A stretch of DNA of 64,000 bases from Wenzhouxiangella sp. XN24 (GCF_011064545.1 NZ_JAAMFG010000034.1:496001-560000); one strand, 5' to 3'; positions 37,377 to 46,216 are shown, counted from the first letter of the stretch. Notes: generated by a model from the sequence alone, not told the origin. Translations and numbers: made by a program.

Positions 37377-38327
37377 TCAGAAGCGCAGTTCTCCGCCGAC
37401 GCCGAACAGCGTCTCGTTGTCACCGTTGTCGACGTTGGTGAAGGTCACGCCCGTGTAAAGCTTGGCGTTCTTCGCCAGGGCCTTGTTCAGCGCAAGCCGG
37501 AACCAGGTGTCGTCGGAATCGAAGTTGGCGCCGGCCGCGGCGTTGCCGCTGAGGCCATTGGCGAACGGCAGGTTGCCCATCAGGAACAGCCGGTCGCCGC
37601 GGACGTTCGCCGGCCCGCCGTCCACGTAGCCGTCGCGCATCTCGTACTGTGCCGTGAATGCCACCTTGGCGATCGTCATCCTCGCACCGATCTTCGCGTT
37701 CTCGTCGCCGCTGTCGGCGGCGTTGTTCCAGCCGGCCCAGACGTCGGCACCGCCGATCTTGCCGGTGAGCAGGATGGCGGCGTCGTTCACCGAGTCGCCA
37801 TTGGCATCGGTGGTCGGGTTGTATTGCACCTTGATACCGATCCCGCCCAAGGTATTGGAATACTGGATGATGTCGTTGACGAAGGACTGCGAGCCATAGC
37901 GACCGCCACCCACCGCCACCGTGTTGCGCGCCTCCAGGAACGTCGTGATGTAGGGGTCCTTCTCGACGTTCTTGAGCACGCCCGCCATGCGCCCGGCCTG
38001 CACCGCACCGAAGTTGCCGCGGATACCCACGTAGCGGTCGCGGTACTCGGGTCCGAAGCGGGGCTGTCCGTCGCTCTTTATGCGGTCACGCATATCCAGC
38101 GCGAGGCGGCCGAACATCGTGACTTCACCGGCTTCCTGCGAGGCGTCGATCTGGAAGCGCGCGGTGCCGTTGTCGCTCAGCGAGCGGGTGTTGTCGTCGT
38201 CGTCTTCCAGCACGAGATCGAGTGCGACGCGCCCGGAAAACTTCACCTCGGCCCCCACCGCAGCGGATACCGGCAAGGCGAGTACGGCCGCTACGCCGGC
38301 CGCAATCCATACGTTCTTGCTTTTCAT
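37377..38327 (-). CDS. Gram-negative porin-type outer-membrane protein
   Basis: 316 residues. The signal peptide MKSKNVWIAAGVAAVLALPV ends near AVGA (about residue 26); the mature part starts EVKFSGRVALDLVL and alternates hydrophobic and polar residues in beta-strand style, ending in Phe (GGELRF), the usual outer-membrane barrel signal. Motifs RDRYVGIRGNFGAVQAGR resemble OmpC/PorB-type general porins. Asp-rich loops suggest cation preference, which is inference. It lies 86 bp downstream of the cytochrome gene on the same strand, with a hairpin between them. Confidence 0.88.
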   Translation of the reverse strand: MKSKNVWIAAGVAAVLALPVSAAVGAEVKFSGRVALDLVLEDDDDNTRSLSDNGTARFQIDASQEAGEVTMFGRLALDMRDRIKSDGQPRFGPEYRDRYVGIRGNFGAVQAGRMAGVLKNVEKDPYITTFLEARNTVAVGGGRYGSQSFVNDIIQYSNTLGGIGIKVQYNPTTDANGDSVNDAAILLTGKIGGADVWAGWNNAADSGDENAKIGARMTIAKVAFTAQYEMRDGYVDGGPANVRGDRLFLMGNLPFANGLSGNAAAGANFDSDDTWFRLALNKALAKNAKLYTGVTFTNVDNGDNETLFGVGGELRF

Positions 38328-38363
38328 GATAATTAACGCTCTATCCTTGATGAATTTGAGAAA

Positions 38364-38392
38364 CGGGCTCGCCCAGGGTCGCGACGAGCCCG
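38364..38392 (-). other. Intercistronic hairpin between cytochrome and porin genes
   Basis: On the minus strand CGGGCTCG and CGAGCCCG (8 bp, 13-nt loop) followed by TTTCTC. It is a weak terminator or RNA-stabilising stem, so the porin may be partly cotranscribed with the cytochrome. Confidence 0.55.
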
Positions 38393-38413
38393 CTCTTTGC
38401 TCGATGGTCGGGA

Positions 38414-39196
38414 CTACAAGTCGTGCTTCTCATGGCAGGCGAAGCAGTCCATCTTGCTTTGCGAGTTCTCCAGGTAGCTCGCCTTCTCCGTATGGCAGCT
38501 GCGGCATTCCTGGACCTCTTCCGTGATCGGGTACGCCGGGACGAAGGTGTTGGCCGCCTGCGCGTTCAGCAGCTGGGTCACCTTGCGGCCCACCGACGCC
38601 GCCAGCTGGCCGCAACGGTCGGACCGCTCGGGCGTGAAAGCGCCCTTGCCGGAAGTCTTCGTCCACGCGTCGATCGAGACATGGCAGAGGATCGAATTCG
38701 ACACGGCCCCCTCGATCTCGAATTTCGGGTTGTCCGGCGCCCAGTCAGGCAACGACGTGCGCTCGAACCAGCCGTACAAGTCGTCGATCAAGGGACGCGG
38801 ATTCGGCGAGATCAGGTTCAGCGCGTAGGCGCCGCCGTTCATCGTGCCGCAGATCGAACCCCAGCCGTTCACGCCGGCAAAGCCGTACTCGAGCGCCGCT
38901 GTCGGCCACGTGAGATACGGACCGCCGACCTTCTCAGACAACGCGCGGACGAGCCCTTCCACGACGCTGTACATGCAGTGACCGTGCTGGAAAGCTTCGT
39001 ACGTGAGGTTGCCCACGTAATCCGGATCGAGAGGCGCGTACGGCAGCGCCTGGTGCTTCAGCTTGCCCTTCTCGTTCAAAACCGGCGGCGGCCGCACGGA
39101 CGGTGTGTCCGCTCCCCCCAGGCTCGGCCTGAATACCATTGTTGCGCCAACGCCGCCGGCGATGACCCCGAGTGCTTGCCTTCGTGAGATCGTCAT
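38414..39196 (-). CDS. Tat-exported split-Soret-type dihaem cytochrome c
   Basis: 260 residues from the ATG at 39196, preceded by GGAG. The N-terminus MTISRRQALGVIAGG has a twin-arginine signal. The middle (about residues 65-130, GHCMYSVVEGLV to GSICGTMNGGAYALN) resembles the C_GCAxxG_C_C redox-protein domain. The C-terminus has two haem c motifs, CRSCH at 231-235 and CFACH at 251-255. This combination matches split-Soret cytochrome c known from sulfate reducers, a dimeric dihaem protein with unusual haem packing. Periplasmic electron transfer is likely; partner unknown. The gene has a long structured leader. Confidence 0.8.
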   Translation of the reverse strand: MTISRRQALGVIAGGVGATMVFRPSLGGADTPSVRPPPVLNEKGKLKHQALPYAPLDPDYVGNLTYEAFQHGHCMYSVVEGLVRALSEKVGGPYLTWPTAALEYGFAGVNGWGSICGTMNGGAYALNLISPNPRPLIDDLYGWFERTSLPDWAPDNPKFEIEGAVSNSILCHVSIDAWTKTSGKGAFTPERSDRCGQLAASVGRKVTQLLNAQAANTFVPAYPITEEVQECRSCHTEKASYLENSQSKMDCFACHEKHDL

Positions 39197-39422
39197 AGTT
39201 TTTCTCCGAGTTCCTTTCAGATCGACACGGCCATGCCGCGTCGCCGATGCGGAAATCGTTGCCGCGGGTATGCCGTCGCATCGGTTTCCGGAAGGGGATT
39301 CTGTAAGCCCGGCACTTGTTTTTAATCCGCTAATGTACGTAGATCGCATGTAAGGACTTGCCGAAATTAACGGCGCCTCGATCGATCCGGTCATTTCCCG
39401 CGATTCAACGCGGTGGGATTTC

Positions 39423-39460
39423 AAAAAAAAGGGGCTTCGCCGAACACGGCTGAAACCCCT
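39423..39460 (-). terminator. Strong intrinsic terminator inside the cytochrome leader
   Basis: Minus strand: a stem of 13 bp with one bulged A and one G-U pair, loop TGTT, then eight T residues (39423-39430). It lies about 225 nt upstream of the cytochrome ATG and about 310 nt past the comEC stop. An upstream CCCC (39469-39472) can pair instead with the GGGG of the terminator arm (39456-39459), as an antiterminator would. Confidence 0.85.
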
Positions 39461-39504
39461 GGAAGAATGGGGCGGGGCCCCGCTTGCTTCAATCGATAAC
39501 AGGC

Positions 39505-39587
39505 TCGAGGGTGTCGTTTGCGATCCCGTCTCTTCCATCGCTACCGGCTGATGGAGACCCGGTTTCCCGACCGCGCTTTCACCTCGA
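39505..39587 (-). ncRNA. Structured RNA, candidate riboswitch or sRNA
   Basis: Minus-strand folding by eye: P1 pairs 39580-39587 with 39505-39513 (8 bp, one bulge). It encloses a small CGGT/ACCG stem (about 39560-39573), a 9-bp stem with a 3-nt bulge and 10-nt loop (39528-39558), and a possible TCG/CGA mini-stem around CAAA. Some local strings (GGGAAACC, then GGGATCGCAAA) faintly recall the GEMM-I riboswitch core, but spacing and loop differ, so no class is assigned. It is followed by the terminator at 39423-39460. Confidence 0.45.
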
Positions 39588-39768
39588 CTTAGATAGAATT
39601 CTGCGCACACGCCGGCCCAGCAGGAATACGCATGATTCGCTAAGTAACTCTCGTAACAAGCTTTTTATTTCTATCCAAGTAACTGAATACTGTGGCGTAT
39701 TATTTCTGTAATAAAAATGCCTCGTTAAATTAACCTTCAAAATGGCTCGTTGAATGCCATTGGCCGCA

Positions 39769-42072
39769 TTACCGGGCGCAGTCGAGCCACGCCCGGCAGG
39801 CGGCCTGGCGACGCAGCACCGGCCGCGACGGACCCGCGGGCGGAAAGCGCATGACGATCTCGCCGTGGCGCTCGGTGGACAGGGGCACGGCGCCGGCGGC
39901 CTGCCACCGGTCGACCACCGTCGCTGCCGGGAAACCCCAGCGATTGCGCCAGTTGGTCGAGAACACGACCCAGGCCGGCCGGGTGGCAACCACCAGCGCG
40001 GGACCCGACGAGGTCTTGCTGCCGTGGTGAGGTGCGATCACCACGTCTACCGGAATGCGCCCTGTCGCGTCCAACAATGCCCGTTCACCCCCGGCCTCGA
40101 TGTCCCCCGTCAGGAGCACTCGCCCGCCGGGCCCTTCGACCAGCAAAACGCAGGAGCCGTCGTTCGTGCCGCCGCGAAACGTTTCGGCCGGATGCAGGAC
40201 ACTGAAGCGAACACCGTCCCACGACCATGCAAGCCCGGGGCGGCACATGTTCTGCGTCACGGAAGAGGTGTCGTGGCCACCCCAGGCCATGGCGCCCGGG
40301 AACGCCGCGTTTATCGTCCTTGCACCGCCGATGTGATCCGCGTGCCCGTGGCTGATCACCAGCACGTCGAGACGACGGATCCCCAGCGCGCGCATCGCCG
40401 GCACGACGCTCCACGCCGCTGCGTCCCCGCCCGGCCACGCCGCGGCGGTGTCGTACAGCAGCACCTTGTTCCGGGTTCGCACCATGACCGCCAGGCCGTG
40501 CCCGACATCGAACACCCGCAACTCGAAGCCGCCGGCCGGCAGTTGTTGCGGCCCGGCCAGCGCCAGGGGCGCCAGCAGGATCAGCCCGAGGCCGCGTCCC
40601 GGGGCGGGACGCGGCAAAAGCGACCAGGCGGCCCCGACCGCCGCCAGCGCCAGCGCGACGCCATCGGGTGCGGTCATCGCCCGCGAGGCCAGCGGCCATG
40701 CCGCGACGGCATCGATGGCGACGAGCGCGTAGTCCGTGGCCTGGGCCGCGAACATGAACAGTGCTGCGGCGAGACCGGGCAGGACGCCCGACAGCGCGAC
40801 GCCGAGCAGGGCCGGCGGCACCACCAGCGCGCTGAACCAGGGCACGGCGGCGAGGTTGGCGAGCGGCGCCACCAGCGAAACCCGGCCGAACCACGCCACC
40901 GTGCACACCAGCATCCCCACCCCGAGGGCTGCCTGGATACGCAGCACGGCGACGAGCCGCCCGGGAGCGGCGCGCCTTGCGGCGACCACGGCAAGAATGG
41001 TCGCCACCGCCCCGAAGGACAGCCAGAGCCCGGGGTCCATGACCGCCAGCGGGTCTGCCGCCAGCACGATGACCAGGGCGCCGCCCAGCGCCCCGGCCGG
41101 GGAGACGCCACGGCGCATGACGAAGGTCGCCAGGCCGAACGCCGTCATGAGCGTGGCCCGGCGCGCCGAGACCGGCGCACCCGCAAGCAGGCAGTAGAGC
41201 ACGGCGGTCACCAGCGCCCCGAGCGCCGCCCAGTCGCGAACCGGTCTTCGGGCGGCGCCCCAGCGGCGCCCGGCGGCGCCGAAAAGCAGGCCGCCGAGCG
41301 CGGCGGCCAGGCCGATGTGCAAGCCGGAGATGGCCAGCAGATGACCCGTGCCCGTGGCCGCCAGCGCGTCTCGCGTCGTCGCGTCCAGGCCGCCGCGAAA
41401 GCCCAGCGTGATCGCTGTCAGCACCGCCGCCGCACGCGGGTCGGGCACGGCCGCGGCGATCGCTGCCGCCGCACGGCCCCGCACATGCAACAGCCCGTCC
41501 GCCTTTGCCGCGATGAACTGCCCGCCCTCCGGTCCGCTGGCATAGCCGGTGGCGCCGATGCGCTGGCGCAGCAGGCCCGCCTCCCGACTCGGGCTGCCGG
41601 TATTGAGCAGCCCGCGCGGCCGCTGCAGCTTGGCCCTGAAACGCCATCGCTCACCGACCCGGGGCAACGCCGTCGGCTCGTACCAGGCGAGACGGACGCG
41701 ACGCGGCAGATCGTCGGGCCCCTCGATGCGGACGATCATCACCAGCCGTCGCGTCTCCTGCCGTGGCAGGTCCGCGATGACACCGGCGAACTCGACCTGC
41801 GACCCGTCCAGCGCAGCGTCGAGCCGGTCACCCAGCGCAGCGGCCAGGGCGAGGCTCGCGAACAGGCATCCCGACCCGAGTCCCGCCAGCAGCATCCGCC
41901 CTCGCAGCAGCGCGACGAGAATCGCAGCGGCCGCCGGAATGCAGGTCCAGCCTGGCAGCGGCGCCGGCATGCGCAACGCCAGCCAGGCGCCGGCGAGCAT
42001 CGAAATGCCGAACGCCGTCACGGCCGTGTCGTGCGTGCCTGCGTGATAATCTGCGGCCACACGGTTGAACAT
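39769..42072 (-). CDS. comEC: ComEC/Rec2 DNA-uptake channel protein
   Basis: 767 residues. N-terminal membrane helices and DUF4131 region, a central competence domain (ISGLHIGLAAALGGLLFG and PVSARRATLMT), more helices, and a C-terminal metallo-beta-lactamase-like domain with SHGHADHIGG and APHHGSKTSSG. It moves single-stranded DNA across the inner membrane during natural transformation. The start is uncertain: the ATG at 42072 abuts the divergent DUF2062 start; a GTG at 42021 or an ATG at 42000 are possible. The order beside exbB-msbA-lpxK matches Pseudomonas comA. Confidence 0.93.
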   Translation of the reverse strand: MFNRVAADYHAGTHDTAVTAFGISMLAGAWLALRMPAPLPGWTCIPAAAAILVALLRGRMLLAGLGSGCLFASLALAAALGDRLDAALDGSQVEFAGVIADLPRQETRRLVMIVRIEGPDDLPRRVRLAWYEPTALPRVGERWRFRAKLQRPRGLLNTGSPSREAGLLRQRIGATGYASGPEGGQFIAAKADGLLHVRGRAAAAIAAAVPDPRAAAVLTAITLGFRGGLDATTRDALAATGTGHLLAISGLHIGLAAALGGLLFGAAGRRWGAARRPVRDWAALGALVTAVLYCLLAGAPVSARRATLMTAFGLATFVMRRGVSPAGALGGALVIVLAADPLAVMDPGLWLSFGAVATILAVVAARRAAPGRLVAVLRIQAALGVGMLVCTVAWFGRVSLVAPLANLAAVPWFSALVVPPALLGVALSGVLPGLAAALFMFAAQATDYALVAIDAVAAWPLASRAMTAPDGVALALAAVGAAWSLLPRPAPGRGLGLILLAPLALAGPQQLPAGGFELRVFDVGHGLAVMVRTRNKVLLYDTAAAWPGGDAAAWSVVPAMRALGIRRLDVLVISHGHADHIGGARTINAAFPGAMAWGGHDTSSVTQNMCRPGLAWSWDGVRFSVLHPAETFRGGTNDGSCVLLVEGPGGRVLLTGDIEAGGERALLDATGRIPVDVVIAPHHGSKTSSGPALVVATRPAWVVFSTNWRNRWGFPAATVVDRWQAAGAVPLSTERHGEIVMRFPPAGPSRPVLRRQAACRAWLDCAR

Positions 42073-42613
42073 GGCGATGCCCCGAAAATTCCTGAATCGC
42101 GTGCTGCCCGCCCGGGCCTACCTTCGGGAACAATGGTTCCTGCGGCCGTTCGACGCCCTGCTGCACGATCCGGCGTTATGGGCGACCCATCGTAAGAACG
42201 TGCTCAAGGCTTTCGCACTCGGTCTTTTCGGGTGTTTCCTGCCGATTCCCGGGCAGACACTCCTGGTGGTCAGCATCGCGCTCTGGCTGCGGGTCAATCT
42301 CCCGGTGACCGTCGCCGCCTCCTGGATCGCCAACCCCGTCACCAGCGGCCCGCTGTATTACGCCTGTTACCGGCTGGGTTCGTGGCTGCTCGACAGGTCG
42401 CCGGGAACGTTCCGCATCGAATTCAGCTTCGACTGGTTGTGGTCGGAAATAGAACGCATATGGCAACCGCTGCTGCTGGGCTGCCTGGTGCTCGGGATCG
42501 TCGTGACGGGGGTTTCGGTGTTCGTGCTGAACCAGTTGTGGATCCGTGCCTCGCGCCGCCGCTTCGAGCAACGCCGGGACCGCTCCCGGTGGGCGCGGTT
42601 CGGACCCCTTTGA
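42071..42613 (+). CDS. DUF2062 membrane protein
   Basis: 180 residues from the ATG at 42071 (or 42077). The KNVLKAFALGLFGCFLPIPGQTLL and NPVTSGPLYYACYRLG motifs are typical of DUF2062 proteins, small inner-membrane proteins of unknown function. Two or three membrane helices and a basic C-terminus (RASRRRFEQRRDRSRW). It is head-to-head with comEC with no spacer and 6 bp from the convergent lolD. A GATAAT at 42045-42050 could be its -10 element. Confidence 0.85.
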   Translation: MAMPRKFLNRVLPARAYLREQWFLRPFDALLHDPALWATHRKNVLKAFALGLFGCFLPIPGQTLLVVSIALWLRVNLPVTVAASWIANPVTSGPLYYACYRLGSWLLDRSPGTFRIEFSFDWLWSEIERIWQPLLLGCLVLGIVVTGVSVFVLNQLWIRASRRRFEQRRDRSRWARFGPL

Positions 42614-42619
42614 GCTCGT

Positions 42620-43306
42620 TCAGGCCGGCCGCAGGCGACCGTCGACGAGCTCCAGCACGCGACCCATGCGCTCCGCCAGGGCGAGGTCGTGGGTGACGAC
42701 CACGAGCGCGGTGCCGAGCTCCCGGTTGAGCTCCAGCATCAGCTCGAAGACGCGTTCCCCGGTGCGCGCATCGAGGTTGCCGGTCGGTTCGTCGGCCAGC
42801 ACCACGGCGGGTCGCGTGATCAGCGCGCGCGCCACCGCGGCGCGTTGGCGTTCGCCCCCGGACAGCTTGGCCGGCCGATGCGACAGCCGCTCGCTCAGTC
42901 CCACGCGCGCCAGCAGCGCCTCGGCTTCCTGCGACGCCGCCGGGATCGCCATGCCGCGGATGAGCAGCGGCATCGCCACGTTCTCCAGTGCCGAGAACTC
43001 CGGCAACAGGTGATGGAACTGGTACACGAAACCCAGCGCGCGGTTGCGCAATACGCCGCGCTCGGCGTCGTCCAGCGCGGACAGTTCGCGTCCCTGCACA
43101 CTCACGGTGCCGCTCGACGGCAGGTCGAGTCCGCCGAGCAGCTGCAGCAAGGTCGTCTTGCCCGAACCGCTCGCCCCGACGATGGCCAGCCGGTCGCCGG
43201 GCATCACGTCGAGTTCCACGTTGTCGAGCACCTCGACGGTGTTGCCGCCCTCGACGAAACGCTTGCCGAGCGCGCGGCAGGATAATGCCGGGGTGGATTC
43301 ATTCAT
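42620..43306 (-). CDS. lolD: Lipoprotein-release ATPase LolD
   Basis: 228 residues. Walker [12 protein letters not shown], signature LSGGERQR, Walker [13 protein letters not shown]. ATPase of the LolCDE complex, which extracts outer-membrane lipoproteins from the inner membrane. It is third in the operon after two permease genes, overlapping the second by 8 bp. The Lpp-like protein encoded at 19165 would be a client. Confidence 0.95.
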   Translation of the reverse strand: MNESTPALSCRALGKRFVEGGNTVEVLDNVELDVMPGDRLAIVGASGSGKTTLLQLLGGLDLPSSGTVSVQGRELSALDDAERGVLRNRALGFVYQFHHLLPEFSALENVAMPLLIRGMAIPAASQEAEALLARVGLSERLSHRPAKLSGGERQRAAVARALITRPAVVLADEPTGNLDARTGERVFELMLELNRELGTALVVVTHDLALAERMGRVLELVDGRLRPA

Positions 43307-44546
43307 GCCGCAGAGCCTCCGCCGGCTGGCTGCGCGCCGCGCGCCAGGCCGGATAGATCGTGGACAGCACGGCCAGCACGAGGGCCGTGCCGCAGATGCG
43401 CAACACGTCGCCGAGGCGAAGCTCGGCGGGCAGGTCGCTGATGAAATACACGTCGGCGGCGAGAAAAGTCGTGCCGACGGCCGCCTCCAGCGCGCGCACC
43501 AGTTGCTCGATGTTCAGGGCGAGCACCGTGCCGAGCAACAGCCCCGCCAGGGTGCCGGCCACGCCGATGAGCGCCCCCTGGATGACGAACACGCGCATGA
43601 TTCCCCTGGGCGAGGCGCCGAGCGTGCGCAGGATCGCGATATCGCCCTGCTTGTCTTTCACCACCATGACGAGCGTGGAGACGATATTGAATGCCGCCAC
43701 TGCGACCACCAGCAACAGGATCGTGAACATCATCTGCTTGGACAGCTGGATGGAGCGGAAGAAGTTGACGTGCTGCCGGGTCCAGTCGCTGACATAGAAC
43801 CCCCCGCCGAGCTCCATCGCGACGCGCCGCGAAACCTCGGGGGCGAGAAACATGTCGTCGAGCGCGAGGCGCAGTCCCGTGACGCGCGACTCCATGCGCC
43901 ACAGGCGTGCGGCGTCCTCGAGGTGGACGAACGCGAGTCCGCGATCGAATTCGTACATGCCGGCCTCGAAAATTCCGCTCACCGTGAAGCGACGCAGCCG
44001 GGGGGCGAGGCCCGCCGGCGTCACCGTGCCCTGGGAGATGGCGAGCACCACGCGATCGCCGACGCCGACCCGGAGTTCCCGCGCCAGCGCGCTGCCCAGA
44101 ATGATGTTCCAGTCACCCGGCGCCAGGTCGTCCAGCGTGCCGCTCAGCAGTTTCTCCCCCAGCGCGGAGACGCGGCGCTCCTCGGCCGGGACGATGCCCC
44201 GCACGATCGCACCGCTCACCGCCTCCCCTTGCAGCAACATGGCTTCGCCCAGCACGTAGGGCGCAACGGCCGTGACATCCGGGTTCGCCTCGACCTCGGC
44301 ACGGACCCGCTCCCAGTCGGCCAGCCCGTCGCCGAAACTCTCCAGCGAGGCATGGGAAGTCAACGCCAGGATGCGGGTGCGCAACTCGGTTTCGAAACCG
44401 TTCATGACCGAGAGCACCACGATCAGCACGGCGACGCCGAGCGCCACGCCCACGATCGAGATGCTGGAAATGAACGACACGAAGCGGTTGGTGGTGCGCG
44501 CCCTGAGATAGCGTGCGCCGACGAACCAGGACCAGCGGTTATTCAT
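43299..44546 (-). CDS. lolE: LolC/LolE-family permease, second copy
   Basis: 415 residues from the ATG at 44546. Four transmembrane helices in LolCE/MacB topology: one near residues 20-45 ([21 protein letters not shown]), a large periplasmic domain, then three near 270-400; the C-terminus [21 protein letters not shown] is typical. It shares extensive identity with the preceding copy. Which is functionally LolC and which LolE cannot be decided from motifs alone; the symbol is tentative. Confidence 0.85.
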   Translation of the reverse strand: MNNRWSWFVGARYLRARTTNRFVSFISSISIVGVALGVAVLIVVLSVMNGFETELRTRILALTSHASLESFGDGLADWERVRAEVEANPDVTAVAPYVLGEAMLLQGEAVSGAIVRGIVPAEERRVSALGEKLLSGTLDDLAPGDWNIILGSALARELRVGVGDRVVLAISQGTVTPAGLAPRLRRFTVSGIFEAGMYEFDRGLAFVHLEDAARLWRMESRVTGLRLALDDMFLAPEVSRRVAMELGGGFYVSDWTRQHVNFFRSIQLSKQMMFTILLLVVAVAAFNIVSTLVMVVKDKQGDIAILRTLGASPRGIMRVFVIQGALIGVAGTLAGLLLGTVLALNIEQLVRALEAAVGTTFLAADVYFISDLPAELRLGDVLRICGTALVLAVLSTIYPAWRAARSQPAEALRHE

Positions 44547-45786
44547 AGCGCAGCGCCTCGGCCGGTTCGGTGCGCGCCGCGCGCCACGAGGGATAGATCG
44601 TGGACAGCACACAGAGCACGAGCGCGATACCTGTCACCAGCAGCACCTGGGCGCCGCGCAGATCGGACGGCAGGCGCGTGATGTAGTAGACCTCCGCCGG
44701 CAGCACGCTGAAGCCGAACAGCGACTCCAGCGCGGGCATCACGGTGCCCACGTGCAGCGCCAGCGGCACGCCGGCCAGCACGCCGAGCAGCGTACCGGCG
44801 GCGCCGATCGCGGTGCCCTGCACCAGGAAAACACGCATGACGCGTCCTGGCGAAAGACCCATGGTGCGGAGGATGGCGATCTCGGCGCGCTTGTCCGTCA
44901 CCACCATCACCAGCGTGGCGACGATGTTGAACGCCGCCACCGCGACCACCAGCGACAGGATCAGCGTCATCATCGTTTTTTCGATCCGCACGGCGCGAAA
45001 ATAACTGGCGTTCTCCTGCGTCCAGTCGCGGGCCTCGAAATCCGGGCCGAGGTCCGCCGCGATCGAGCGGGCGATGCGCGGGGCCGCGAACAGGTCTTCC
45101 AGCTCGATGCGGACGCCAGAGACCTCGCCGGGACGTCCCCGCGCCGCCGCGGCGTCCGCCAGGTGCGTCAGTGCCAGCAGACCGTCCTGTTCCTCCATGC
45201 CCACATCGAATAACCCGACGACGGTGAACCGCCGCAGCCGCGGCACGAGGCGGGCCCCGGTCTCGCTGCCGGTGGGCACGAGCAGCGTGACGGAGTCCCC
45301 CAGCCCGACGCGCAGCCGGGCCGCCAGCAGGCGTCCCAGCACCAGGCGGTCGCTGCCCGCCTCCAGGAGCTCGAGGGAACCGGTCACGAGGTGCTGCTCG
45401 ATGCGCGAGACGGCGGATTCGAGGGCCGGGTCGATGCCGCGCAGCAAGGTCCCCTTGAGCAGGCCGTCATGCGCGAGCATCGCCTGCACCTCGACGAACG
45501 GCGCCGCGCCCTCGACCCCGGGCATGGCCGCGACCCGGTCAACCACGGGAGACCAGTCCCGCAGCCGGCCGTCCGGTGCCACCACGACCGCATGCGAGGT
45601 CAGGTTCAGCAGCCGGTTGCGCAGCTCCTGCTCGAAGCCGTTCATCACCGAGAGCACGACGATCAACGCGGCCACACCGACCGCCACGCCGAGCAACGAA
45701 ACCATCGAGATGAAAGACACGAAGCGGCTCGCGCGCCGCGCGCGCAGGTAGCGGAGACCGATGCAGAGTGTGAGAGGACGAAACAT
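44539..45786 (-). CDS. lolC: LolC/LolE-family permease, first copy
   Basis: 415 residues, the same length as the downstream paralogue. N-terminal helix FISMVSLLGVAVGVAALIVVL, periplasmic MacB-like domain, and C-terminal helices ending [21 protein letters not shown]. It forms the heterodimeric permease of LolCDE with its neighbour. First gene of the unit; overlaps the second by 8 bp. In E. coli and Pseudomonas lolD lies between lolC and lolE; here the permeases are adjacent. Confidence 0.87.
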   Translation of the reverse strand: MFRPLTLCIGLRYLRARRASRFVSFISMVSLLGVAVGVAALIVVLSVMNGFEQELRNRLLNLTSHAVVVAPDGRLRDWSPVVDRVAAMPGVEGAAPFVEVQAMLAHDGLLKGTLLRGIDPALESAVSRIEQHLVTGSLELLEAGSDRLVLGRLLAARLRVGLGDSVTLLVPTGSETGARLVPRLRRFTVVGLFDVGMEEQDGLLALTHLADAAAARGRPGEVSGVRIELEDLFAAPRIARSIAADLGPDFEARDWTQENASYFRAVRIEKTMMTLILSLVVAVAAFNIVATLVMVVTDKRAEIAILRTMGLSPGRVMRVFLVQGTAIGAAGTLLGVLAGVPLALHVGTVMPALESLFGFSVLPAEVYYITRLPSDLRGAQVLLVTGIALVLCVLSTIYPSWRAARTEPAEALRYE

Positions 45787-45919
45787 GGCGCGCCATTAAA
45801 TCACAGCATCGGCCGCAAAATGAGACATCGATGTACTCCCCGGGTCCGCAGCGGTGTTATATTCGCGGCCAGTATGGCGCCGACAGCATGGCGCAACGCG
45901 TATCGACGGGAGCTACCCC

Positions 45920-46216
45920 ATGCCCAAGACACTGCAGTCACTCGCGATCGCCGCGCTGCTCGCGGCCATCCCCGCGGCCAGCGCCGATGTGCTGATACTC
46001 GACCGGCTCGAGGCGGCGCAGGTCGAGATGCCCCAGCGCGGCACTTCCATGGACCGGGTCGAGGCCCGTTTCGGCGCACCGCTGAGCGTTTCCGGCCCCG
46101 TCGGGGAACCGCCGATCACGCGCTGGGAATACGCCGATTTCGTCGTGGTGTTCGAATATCGCCACGTCGTCCACAGCCTGGAGAAGCCGGCGCGTCCACC
46201 CCGCCCCGCCTCCTGA
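45920..46216 (+). CDS. Small secreted protein, BamE-like motif
   Basis: 98 residues from the ATG at 45920. A signal peptide (LAIAALLAAIPAASA, cleaved after about residue 22) is followed by a short domain with RGTSMDRVEARFGAP, reminiscent of the helix-turn of SmpA/BamE-like domains, then GEPPITRWEYADFVVVFEY. There is no lipobox Cys. Similar small proteins occur widely in gammaproteobacteria without assigned function. Promoter signal: TATATT at 45858-45863, no good -35. Divergent from lolC. Confidence 0.72.
   Translation: MPKTLQSLAIAALLAAIPAASADVLILDRLEAAQVEMPQRGTSMDRVEARFGAPLSVSGPVGEPPITRWEYADFVVVFEYRHVVHSLEKPARPPRPAS

Larger units (their letters stand above)
39197..39768 (-). promoter_or_regulatory. 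Long non-coding leader/intergenic region of the cytochrome gene
   Basis: A 572-bp gap between comEC (ends 39769) and the cytochrome start, with no convincing gene. From right to left on the minus strand it holds: an AT-rich block (about 39640-39760, far below the window's GC level) likely to contain the promoter; a structured segment (39505-39587); a possible antiterminator pairing; an intrinsic terminator (39423-39460); a small hairpin (39398-39413); and about 200 nt leading to a GGAG ribosome-binding site. Confidence 0.6.

Noticed and set aside
39505-39587. GEMM-I (c-di-GMP/cGAMP) riboswitch
   Set aside because: Only scattered core-like strings match; there is an extra base in the GGGA-CGCAAA segment, no GNRA loop on P2 and no clear P3 receptor. 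Kept as an unclassified structured leader.
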